Positions 1 to 57,760 of a stretch of 64,000 bases of DNA are shown here, piece after piece. Under the pieces are notes generated by a model, which did no database searches, had not been told where the DNA came from, and saw only the letters and a list, made by a program, of their open reading frames with translations. This DNA comes from Antedon mediterranea. Taxonomy: Eukaryota; Echinodermata; Crinoidea; Comatulida; Antedonidae. Numbering within the stretch: position 1 is the stretch's first letter; each line of letters begins with the position of its first letter. The stretch covers positions 379,001-443,000 of the forward strand of contig NC_092673.1 in NCBI RefSeq assembly GCF_964355755.1, given 5' to 3'. The translations under genes and the position numbers were made by a program.

Positions 1-2657
1 ATTGAGTTTGATTTGCCTTCTTTTGTGCTATTTTTATCCATCTAGTAATATATTTTCCTTTACTGTTGAGAAATATTTCGGTAACGAAAGAGAAACAAAT
101 CAGAAAAAATGTGAATATTATGTAATAAGTTTATCAGGATGTCACAAGGTTTATTGACTTTTTTATATTGTAAAGTACATGTTATTTACTTAAACCCTAA
201 AAGCAATATTTTACATATTTCTGAAATTAAAATTAACTTGGTAAAATTCCAAGTTATTTATGTTGTAAAGTTGTTTATTATCTGCTGTCTGCAACATCAA
301 CTATTTACCTTTTCATATCCTTTATTATTCATTAGAACACATAAAGGAATTTCAGACATAGTAATCCTTAAAGCCGTCAGATTGCATTCCTACCCTTTGT
401 CAATAATTGGCTAGGTATTCTGGTATAGTATAAAGGTAAACAAATGGTAATATCACTATTGACTGAGGTATGCAGTTGGAGGCCAAAGGTAAACATCAAA
501 TGAAAATATTATTCATACAAAATAATAAGACAAATTAAGTCACTGCATTTCAAAGAAACTTTAGAAACTAATGAGGGCATTCTTCTAAGTACAAACTTGT
601 TTCTTTGTGATTGAGGGAGCTATTACACTTTTTTTTACAAATATTAAATGATAATGAAAGAAGGAAGGATATTTAAGAGAAATTAGTTACATTAGTTTAC
701 ATTAGTTTTACATTAGTTTTACATTAGTTTTACATTAGTTTTACATTAGTTTTACATTAGTTTTACATTAGTTACATAAACATAAATGTATAATAACAAA
801 AAGAAATTGAATAACATTGGTGATACATTTTATGAAGAAATGTAAAATGCATTGTATTTAATTTCTTGAGGGAATGCATTAATTTTCAGACAGTTTATTT
901 TTTTTTAATATTCTGCGAAAATGATCTATTATGTTTCAGTGACGTGAGTATCACATTAGGTATACCATAAATCAATCAACATTGATAGTATATATAATGT
1001 CATTGATTTGCTTAACATGTGTTTTCCTAACCAATCACCAACTCAAAGGGTTTATTGACAACAACAAAATACTATTGATGTGTATATAAAAAGCTGTTTT
1101 TTGTCGGTTTTTGCAACCATCGTGGGGATGGAAGAACTAACCTAACTTAAGAATTGACGTAAGCAATAAGCAAACGACCAATAACAGCATTTTAAAAATT
1201 ATAAAAAGTCACTCATGAACTTTTTTAAGTGGCCAAAGTAACAGAACCCTAAATATTGAATTGATGTAACATGATGTCAACAAAGTTTAAATGATTTGTG
1301 GGATCAGAAACTTATAAAAAATGTTTATTTGTTTGTATTTTTTCGAGCTTTTTCTTCACTTCTCCCATACATTGATTGATCATCGGTTCAAGTAAAGTCC
1401 ACTGTTTACGAAAAACAATGCCTGAACGACGACGATAAGTAATTATGAATGGTACAATCAGTTGCGTGGGATACGTCCTTCGATGGTGCAATCACATTTA
1501 ATCGCTGCCCAACCGGGAGAAAAAGAAATCATGCGAACCAACTATAACTTGGCAATGGTAACTTTGTGGAGGGTGTAGTCACAAAATGTTTGACATTCCA
1601 GTGAACTACTTATCCAAATTAAGAATTTTATAATTAATCACATTTGATGTAGCCTGACATTAAACAATCATGCATCATACAGCATGGCAAGCCAATATAT
1701 ATGATGTTGCACAAAGAAAAAGCGTTTTTCCACATAAAAAACAAAAGAAATCGGAGAACTTTATGTGATTATTATAAGTAATCAATTCAAAGTGTGAAAA
1801 AATAATAAATGTTAAAAAATGAATAAAATTACAAACATTCATACATAATTAAACATAATAGGAATAATTAAAAAAATCTTGAACTTTTAATAAACTCGGC
1901 ACATAAATGCCATTGGACATAATTGTACATTATGTTGCGTGAATAAAAAGAGTTTATTGATTAGCTTTTAAGAATAATAATATGATGGGGAGTACAAATT
2001 TTCTTGGTCCTAAGGCGTCCACAAAATCACGAACATCTGCCCACGATGACCTATAGCAAGTACATAACCCCTTTAACCTCTGTGACCGAAGAAAGACCCA
2101 TCACTGAATCTGGAACAATGTCAAGCAATATATTCAATCGTAAATCTATTCGCCCAAGAGGACTGGAATGACCGGTAAATCGTCACTGATACAAATATCT
2201 CCATTGATCTCAAAGTACCAAGGAAAACAATAACACTAGGTTTATATTTTGTACAACCTCCTGTGAACTTTGTAAGGGGAAGGTCCTTTAGGGGAGCTTA
2301 GATACAGGCTAGTTTGTAAGCTTAAAATAATGACCACCACACCAGGTTAAAGAAATTTATCACCCTCTTAAAGCAATCAACTTTCAGGCAGAAAGCCAAC
2401 AAACCAATGTTCAGCAAAACAGTTGAAATTGTGTAAAATATTGAAATTTAACAATGTTACTACTGTATATTACCATAAGCAATATTATGGTAAAGTACAT
2501 CTTATGTCACAATGTAAATTATTTAAATTCAACTCAAACCTAGTCAAGAAAATAGTACTGGGTTTTATACATTTAAATGCAAATCATTGTATTGTTTTAT
2601 TTCATGGTGAATAATATTCTGCCGACAGCCTGTTTTAAATAATTATTTGTAACTTAC
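1..2657. other. Last visible ferlin intron, no exon recognised
   Basis: AT-rich DNA downstream of the donor of ferlin exon 51. I looked on the minus strand for the Phe-Leu-Trp-Phe and Trp-Arg-Arg-Phe motifs that precede the ferlin membrane anchor and found none. A short tandem repeat of about 11 bp occupies 682-774. The stretch around 1430-1570 is a little richer in GC but shows no convincing reading frame. Confidence 0.6.
682..774. repeat. Tandem array of ATTAGTTTTAC
   Basis: About eight head-to-tail copies of an 11-bp unit, the first ones slightly shorter. It lies in intron sequence and is not coding. Confidence 0.9.
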
Positions 2658-51112
<48,455 letters not shown>

Positions 51113-51400
51113 GACTGCTGTGAATCAACCCTCTTACTTGCAACTAGGCCTATTTTAATTACCAACTTTTCTTTCAAAGTTTCAGGAAGAAAGTCAGGAG
51201 TTTGACTGAAAACCTCCCACTCGTCGCCGCGCCTATAAAGTCAGTGGAACTCGAGTCTCGCTCGCACACACATACCACTACCATTCAAATTCCAGGCACC
51301 AGCAAAACTACTTTCAACTTTGACACCAAACTTAAGAACGTCATAGGCTAACTTTCGCCAGAATAATAGAGGGCGACATGTATCAATTATTCCTTATTCA
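51113..51400 (-). promoter_or_regulatory. Ferlin 5' untranslated region and promoter side
   Basis: The 290 bp upstream of the ferlin start codon are richer in GC than the surroundings, with several CpGs near 51200-51260. No TATA box in the right orientation was seen. The transcription start could not be fixed from sequence alone. Confidence 0.4.
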
Positions 51401-51524
51401 TAAACAGAATGAGGCACTATACTTTATAATTGATTTATATAATATCTAAATAAGAAAATAAGTTTGACGTGTAATCCAAGTAAACATTTTTAGGCACAAA
51501 TTATTTGTTCGTCAGTTGGGAATA

Positions 51525-51660
51525 TGAAGGATCATCATCATCGTCGTATTTAACTTTATCAACGTCATAACGTCAAAACGTCATCAACGTGAAATCGTCA
51601 TCAACATTAAAACGTCATCAACATCAACACGTCATAACGTCAAAACGTCTTCATCATTAT
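51525..51660. promoter_or_regulatory. Cluster of ACGTCA / TGACGT half sites upstream of the ferlin
   Basis: Six copies of ACGTCA, plus related words, occur within about 110 bp in an irregular CATCAACGTCA-type repeat, 410-550 bp upstream of the ferlin start. TGACGT is the half site of the cAMP response element. It may be a regulatory cluster or just a degenerate simple repeat. Confidence 0.35.
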
Positions 51661-52930
51661 TAATTATTATTAAATAATCATAAAAGAAATAATTAGGCTG
51701 GGGAGAAGTTACAAGAATGAAATGTAAAATTTTCTTTTCTTATTTTATTCAGTTGAAAATGTCCAACAAATTTAATTAAATAAATAAGGTACCTAAATTA
51801 CATATTTACATCTCATAAACTAGTAAACACATCAGGTTTTTTAATAACATCATTTTAACAATTTTGTTTTATTTTAATATCCACTTTATAAACCACTTCT
51901 GTTCTATTTAGTCCTCTAATATACTAAACAAATTAAATGTGTTTGTGTTCATTAACCTTGTTGAAAGAAATTTGGTTTTATAATTATTTCCCAGTATACT
52001 AGAAAGAAATTTTGTTGTTATTGAAAAAATGTGATGAATGAATCTACAATTTGAAAATAAATGTTTTTTTCTATTAAAACAACACTAAACCCAGAAAACA
52101 AAATGAAAAATCCCAATAAAATAAATAATTCACCATGATCTACCCATATGTATATACATTATCAAATTAAACACTTTCTCATTTCCAGATCCTCGGAAAA
52201 AAAAAGAGCATATTAGGTGAAATGTCTATTGCACTATTGTACTGGATTACCACTGACATTTATCTACATTGTTCTCCTGTTTTTAACTTTTATAAATCAA
52301 ACAAAAAACCATAATTCAGTCTTTGCTGCCTTTAAAAGGAAGCTTTAAGCTAGGAGTAATCTATATACAGTAACACTCACATTATTGGACACTTTAACAC
52401 AAACTATCCAGTTTTCAGAATGTATAAAGAATAAGAAAAACTGGTACAGTTAATCCTTTCCTACAAATATATTAACTTCATCAGCATCAAAAGAAAATAA
52501 TGAAAAAACAACCTTTTATCAATTATTGGAATGTTGATAATAAAATACAAAATGTAGATTTCAGATGTTAAAAATATTTTGATACACAAAATGCACTCTG
52601 TAGGTGTAATGGAATGATGATAAAATATACTAATGTAATAATTAAATAAAGAATACTAGATTTATGAAAAGAATGCTATACTATAGCAGCTCCTTAGAAT
52701 TTAAAATGCTAACAATATTTTGATACACATACTGCACTGTAGGCCTTAAGTTCTGTCTACACTATCAAACTAATTTGGTGTGTGATGTGGCCAAATGTGG
52801 TAGTGATATGCTCAAATATGTATCGATATGACATCATGATGTCCATATATGGGCTCATCACATTTTTGTCACATAAAGTTTGATAGACTAAGTGTAGACT
52901 AAGCTTTAGTGTAATGGAATAAAATAATAT
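51661..52930 (-). other. Presumed AHR 3' untranslated region, with a MITE
   Basis: AT-rich DNA after the AHR stop codon. On the minus strand AATAAA signals occur, for example near 51745 and 51865, so the AHR transcript may end there, within about 1 kb of the ferlin start. The MITE 52749-52905 would then be part of the AHR mRNA. Exact end not determinable. Confidence 0.4.
52749..52905. mobile_element. MITE family copy G, in the AHR 3' region
   Basis: Left end AGTTCTGTCTACACTATCAA, right end GTGTAGACTAAGCT, TTA directly outside both ends. Interior shares GTCCATATATGGGCTCATCA. It begins 26 bp beyond the AHR stop codon. Confidence 0.9.
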
Positions 52931-54095
52931 TTAGTTAATAATTGGTATTAAAAGTTCTTCATTGAGAAACTCTAGAAAACTTCCAATTGGAGGTAAAGGA
53001 GAGGACCGTTCAAACTCAGCTTGGTTGTACTGTTGCATTTCTTTCATGCAACAACTAACAAATTTTTGCGAGATGTTTGAATTTGAGACGTCCATTCTGG
53101 CATACTGATCACCAGCGTGCAAACAAGCCGGGTTTATCGCACCGTTATTGTTGATTTCGCTTAAGTATATCACATGATCTTGAACGGGAACAATATGCGT
53201 TGGGTGCATGTTAAGTCCTTGTCGATTGTAAGAAGTCATGTGATGTTGAGATGCGTACTGATCGTACATTTGTTGATAGTCCATCAGCGATTGGCTTTGG
53301 TAACCGGATGGATAACTATGGAACATTAGATTTTCCCATGTCGGGATTTCTTGGGGTAGTTCAGTCATATTTTTTTGCATGTCACATGATGCGTTTGCAA
53401 ACATGCAAGAAGGAGGTAGCTTGACATCAGTGACAGGTGAAGGAGGAGGTGATGGCGGGATGTTAGAACACGGGACAACCTGTTCGTTACATGTAGGAAG
53501 GTAGGTTTCAGGTGACATCTGAGGTGTTAATGGCATTTGATACTGCATCTGCAATGGTTCTGGCGGAAGAGCAGTCAAACCCTGCCGTCGACAAAACTCC
53601 ATGTCGTACATTTCTGGAGGAAGGTGCGACAACATTTGGTACATGTTAAACTGGCTCTCCACGTGATTAGTTTGCGAGTAGAAATCGGTTTGCTGTCTTT
53701 GAGTGTTGGTTGATTGTGTATTTTTATTTGTATTTTGGTAATTACATTGTTTCTGGATGACATCATGCGCTGCTTTCTGGTATCGATGAGGTGCAAAGGT
53801 TGATGGGTACATGGGCGAGTGGCGGTCACCGGTTTGGTGGAATGTAGATGGACAGCTTCCATGTGGGCTGTGTAAAGACATAGCATATTCCTCAGTAGCC
53901 TTGATTGTGGCTACTTGACTGGCGTTAAGGTATGTGTCACTGCTAACCCAGCGACGTTTATACGGGGTTTCTGTAATTGATATAGGCTGACATTCAATCG
54001 GTGCCTGTGGTGGCATTATTAACCTGAAGTATTCTTCGTTTCCATAACGTTTACGTGCCTCAGCTTCTTGTTGTAAGTACAAACTGTCTTCTTCC
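52931..54095 (-). CDS. AHR: AHR terminal exon: Gln/Pro-rich transactivation region
   Basis: A single 1165-nt exon encodes the C-terminal 388 residues. It begins EEDSLYLQQEAEARKRYG and is low in complexity but not repetitive: Gln/Asn-rich (NTNKNTQSTNTQRQQ), His-rich and Pro-rich (IPPSPPPSPVTD). The end is PLPPIGSFLEFLNEELLIP followed by IIN and a TAA stop at 52931-52933. In vertebrate AHR the corresponding last large exon carries acidic and Gln-rich activation domains; here the acidic part is not obvious. The compact hydrophobic-acidic end may act as an activation motif, which is an inference. Confidence 0.85.
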
Positions 54096-57000
54096 CTAGA
54101 ATAAAAAAATAAATTACTTATAAGTGAGCATTTTTTCTCTAAATCATTAACAAATTACATCACAGATTGCATAAAAGAATTGCAAAATGATGCTCAAATA
54201 CACTGCTCCCACTAAATAGATTTTGGTTAGAAACGGAATATATATGAGAAAACACCAACCTGATTGGACAATGTGTTAGCATAATATATATGAGAAAACA
54301 CCAACCTGATTGGACAATGTGTTAGCATAATATATATGAGAAAACACCAACCTGATTGGACAATGTGTTAGCATAATATATATGAGAAAACACCAACCTG
54401 ATTGGACAATGTGTTAGCATTATTCCACACTTTCTTGAGTTTTTCATGATAACTTTCCCTCTTGTATGCATCCACAGCCAAGATCCATTGCATTTCAACA
54501 CTCGGAAATAAAGAGTGTGAATTTCATTTGTATCCACCACTGAAATTAAATTAGTTAAATCTTAATATTTTATATCTAAAATCAGAAAAGGATGAAAGTA
54601 GAGAAATTAACTCTAACTGCACAATACAATACAATAGCTGTAAAGGAAGTCTGTCCCCTAAGTCAATACAGCCTCAAATCAACTTGACCCTTTGTGTCAA
54701 CTCAGCAACAAACCAATCAGCTATTTATTGTTTAAATATTTTTCAATGCAATGTAGTAAATAGAAAATCTTACATGTTTTGTGACAAACAAATATGGCAG
54801 AGAGGTCATCAGGGTGAATGAGGTCATAGAATGACTTAGACTCCAATGCACCAGGCTTGTAGTTTAGTAATTCATTTCCCCTGAAAATAAAAAATGTCAT
54901 CATTGTAAAAATAGTATTTTCAATATATATAGAGCCATTCAAACGATCATTGCTCGTGGCACTTAGATGTTACACTTTTCAACTACATGCTTCCCCTAAG
55001 GGTCATGCCATGTCTGTGCTGCCAATTCTAGCGCTTATTTGTCTGTCCATCTTCATCATTGTCATCATCATTGTCATCATCATCATTATTATAGCCATCC
55101 GTATTGTCATCTTCTTTATGATAATCATTTTATAAATCATCACCATCACCTTTAGTAAGACAGAATGTTTCCACCAGCAGTAACTTTACCTTGTATCAAC
55201 TGATTTTATTTTCAAATCCATATCATGCTTTGTCCAGAATGCACTTTGTTTAATGTCAATATCAGCCTCGGCTGCCACCGATACAAATGGACGAAACACA
55301 GCAAAAAGGACCATTGATGGCACTTTTGATGTTGATTTGATCAAGTTGGGAAAATGCCGCATTTTTCCAGAACAATGCATTTTCTGAAAAAGGTTAAAAA
55401 TGAATGTTTATTACAAATGTTAAGTTAAATTTTTTAAATTTGGACTAATTCTTTCAGAAAAAGGATTATTACGTCTATTTTAGGAATGGATACACCCACT
55501 TTTCTTGGCTACATTAGATAAATTAAAACATAACTAATTTAAGTATAGCTTTTTTTCAATTCTATTGCTTAAGCCTCAATAAACACTTACCACAAAGCCT
55601 GTACTGGTTCCATTGTAACATTTCATACGACATAGAAATGATACCTTTTTGCTCCGTGAGCCATTTTCACTATTCTTCAGAATCTGTTTATGCACCTGTA
55701 AAACAATACATTTCAATCACTTTTAAATAAATTGTAGAAGGGATTCCAATTTTTACCTCATTTAAAACATTCTGAATACATATTAGTTCAGCTTGGTGGT
55801 TAACATGCTTGCCTTCCAATTCAAAGGTCCAGGGTTCAATCCTGACCTAGTGCCAGATTTGTTACGCACAACTCTTTGCCTCAAAATTATAAGCATGATA
55901 AATGATAAACTAGTTTATCCATCCTGTAATTGGCCAGTTACTTGCTGTTGAATGTGTATGAAATCAAAATTTAACAAATATCTGTAAATTTGCTATAAAT
56001 GTTTCTTTCTTACAAGTGATTTGGTAGCTTTATCAGACAGCGTATGCTCCAGGACAACCTTCAGCTCGTGATGGTCGTCAGGATGGACAATACCATAAAG
56101 ACACCGGTGAACGAGGTCTACCTGGTTAAAACCTAGATGAGTTGATATGTTGTCTGTTGCATATAGGATAGTGCCATCCGATGTAACCACAACCAAGAAC
56201 CCATCTAATGACTGCAAAATACAATCAAAGATACATAGATAGAAAATTATTATATTGAATTAATTTGATTAATTAATAATTAATGTACAGATAATTAAAT
56301 GTGATCACTGAATATATTGCATCATATAAATATGAGATATGGTTTACTGTTACCAGCAGGGCCAATCTTCACCAAAAACAGTAGGCTGATCTATCTAGCC
56401 AAATCTACTCTCTAACTAGCTAAGTGGCATCAAACTGAGACTGCCTGAGACTGAGAGAGAAGCAAGGCCTGGACTGGCCTAGGCCTGTAACTAACCTACT
56501 AATTCAAGCAAATAAGCTAACAGCTGGTTTAGTTATATTTATATATTTAATGTGTAACAATCTATCACATCCATACTTCGATATACAGGAAAAAAAATTA
56601 ATTAAGGTTAAATGAAACCGGACATAGGCCTAACAAAACTCAAACTCCTATCAACTAACTTTAGGCCAATCTCCGCCCCCTCAACATTGCTAAGTTTATA
56701 CGCATGCGTATGTTTTGATTTCTGTTTTTTTTTTTTGGTTTTACTCTAGGCCTACTTCCGGGTTGTAAACGAAAATACTGACTGTACTTGGACTGAGTTT
56801 TAGCTATTTATGATGTTATTTATGCTTATAATATAATGGTTTATGCTTTTATAGCTCATTCATTATTACCAGGAACATGCAGAGTTTTGTATTCGACCAC
56901 TTTTGGACTAGAAGATTCACAAACAGTCAACTACATTTCTAGGCCTAGTGATGTTGATTCGGAAAGTAAGCATGACACGGGGAAGGACTGCCGAGTTGAG

Positions 57001-57760
57001 CGCAAAGAACAGATGTCGTCCGTAGCTAGACAAGTACAATCTGAGTTCTCATTTCGTAAAGCTGTTTTAGGATGTTCTGTTGAAGATGATATGCTAAGAC
57101 ATTCAATAGAAGATCCAACAGTAAAATCGATTTCAGGTTGTTTTCGTTTGCCTGCAGGGGACCCATTTGTAACTGAGAAAATCGTTCTATGGCAAGGAAT
57201 AGGAAACTTAGGCTTATCGCTTGTATGTGAGAAGTATGAAAATCGTCTCCAGGCTGAAGCTATTTTGAAGTTGTTAGCAAGATATTTACAAGAACATTTA
57301 AAGGCTTTGGATCAACCACAGGAAATTCTTCTGAAAATGGACAAAGTGGCTGCAATAGTCCATCACATTTTACCTCAGGGTCAACTATTATTCATGAACA
57401 ATACAGTTGTTAAACAAATCGAAAAAGAACTTGACAATATGATTAATTCTAAATAAAAATAATAGTTTTCGAATAAATTGCATTATATATCGTAAAAATA
57501 GTTTTTTATTTCAATTTCAAGAAGTAGTCGACTTTCGAATTTAAAAAAAAAATAATATGTTTAATTAATAATCATACTGACCTCTAACGACAAATTCCTC
57601 TCCGTTTGTTCGTCTACTTCAGAGGATGTGGTATATTTTCTTTCTTTTGGGATACAGGTACCGGTCCATTCAAGTGGTGTATGTGTGTGTCCTAGTGGTG
57701 ACATTTGTATGTCGTCTGGGGCTGATGACTCGGGTTCTGGTAACGTTGTAAGACCAGCAG
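52931..57760 (-). CDS. AHR: Aryl hydrocarbon receptor, 7 exons from linker to stop; bHLH exons not in window
   Basis: AHR is a bHLH-PAS transcription factor that pairs with ARNT. Exons: 57582-57760, 56014-56211, 55591-55695, 55190-55383, 54774-54880, 54398-54539, 52931-54095, all with compatible phases. They correspond to human AHR from the linker exon onward, with the same exon logic: a linker exon, PAS-A starting at SLDGFLVVVTSDGTILYATD, PAS-B in three exons and a long last exon for transactivation. The missing N-terminal exons would carry the bHLH. AHR is preferred over other PAS proteins because of DGFLVVVTSDG, HCSGKMRHFP, FWTKHDMDL and the Gln-rich tail. It could be called spineless by insect usage. 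Confidence 0.9.
54238..54420. repeat. 46-bp tandem repeat, 4 copies, containing the AHR splice donor
   Basis: The donor context CCAATCAG/GTTGGTG (minus strand) recurs with its exon edge at 54398, 54352, 54306 and 54260, exactly 46 bp apart. The unit covers the last bases of the exon and the first of the intron. The copy at 54398 is the one next to the PAS-B exon and gives the correct frame. Confidence 0.95.
54398..55695 (-). CDS. AHR: AHR PAS-A/PAS-B connector and PAS-B exons
   Basis: Exon 55591-55695 encodes SKKVSFLCRMKCYNGTSTGF, matching the human FICRLRCLLDNSSGF segment. Exons 55190-55383, 54774-54880 and 54398-54539 encode PAS-B: MVLFAVFRPFVSVAAEADID, AFWTKHDMDLKIKSVDTRGN, SFYDLIHPDDLSAI, LYFRVLKCNGSWLWMHTRGK and KCGIMLTHCPIREED. 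In vertebrates PAS-B holds the ligand pocket and the HSP90 contact. The Thr and His of the human TFHKL-type pocket wall are kept (WTKH), whereas the Phe four residues on is Leu. The last exon's donor is part of a fourfold tandem repeat. Confidence 0.9.
55789..55880 (+). mobile_element. tRNA-derived SINE, copy 3, in an AHR intron
   Basis: On the plus strand it shows AGCTTGGTGGTTAACATGC (A-box like) and GGTCCAGGGTTCAATCCTG (B-box GGTTCAATCC) at tRNA spacing. It is the only copy in plus orientation. Confidence 0.75.
56014..57760 (-). CDS. AHR: AHR linker exon and PAS-A exon
   Basis: Exon 57582-57760 encodes a poorly conserved linker (AAGLTTLPEPESSAPDD) ending NLSLE. It starts after one base of a codon, so at least one exon lies upstream. 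Exon 56014-56211 encodes PAS-A: SLDGFLVVVTSDGTILYATD, STHLGFNQVDLVHRCLYGIV, HPDDHHELKVVLEHTLSD. PAS-A serves dimer formation with ARNT. The intron between the two (56212-57581) contains the complete AP5S1 gene on the other strand. Confidence 0.9.
56664..56761 (+). promoter_or_regulatory. AP5S1 promoter with CCAAT, GC box, NRF1-like and ETS sites
   Basis: Within 100 bp upstream of the AP5S1 start lie CCAAT (56666-56670), CTCCGCCCCCTC (GC box, 56671-56682), the palindrome TACGCATGCGTA (NRF1-like, 56699-56710) and ACTTCCGG (ETS, 56754-56761). This is a typical TATA-less housekeeping promoter. No TATA box was seen. Confidence 0.65.
56836..57456 (+). CDS. AP5S1: AP-5 complex subunit sigma-1
   Basis: AP5S1 is the small sigma subunit of AP-5, the fifth adaptor complex, which works on late endosomes with SPG11 and SPG15. 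The 206-residue product is close to the human length of about 200 and matches along its length: MVYAFIAHSLLPGTCRVLYS at the N-terminus (human MVHAFLIHTL...CRVLYS), RKEQMSSVARQVQ-like helix, FRLPAGDPFVTEK, IVLWQGIGNLGLSLVCEKYE, LARYLQEHLK and LPQGQLLFMNNTVVKQIEKE. The conserved start supports the chosen ATG. It is a single uninterrupted exon on the plus strand within the AHR intron 56212-57581, with its own promoter. One poly(A) signal overlaps the stop codon. Confidence 0.95.
   Translation: MVYAFIAHSLLPGTCRVLYSTTFGLEDSQTVNYISRPSDVDSESKHDTGKDCRVERKEQMSSVARQVQSEFSFRKAVLGCSVEDDMLRHSIEDPTVKSISGCFRLPAGDPFVTEKIVLWQGIGNLGLSLVCEKYENRLQAEAILKLLARYLQEHLKALDQPQEILLKMDKVAAIVHHILPQGQLLFMNNTVVKQIEKELDNMINSK
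57452..57477 (+). terminator. AP5S1 polyadenylation signals
   Basis: AATAAA occurs at 57452-57457, where it includes the TAA stop codon, and again at 57472-57477. The second leaves room for a short 3' untranslated region before the AHR exon at 57582 begins on the other strand. Confidence 0.6.
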
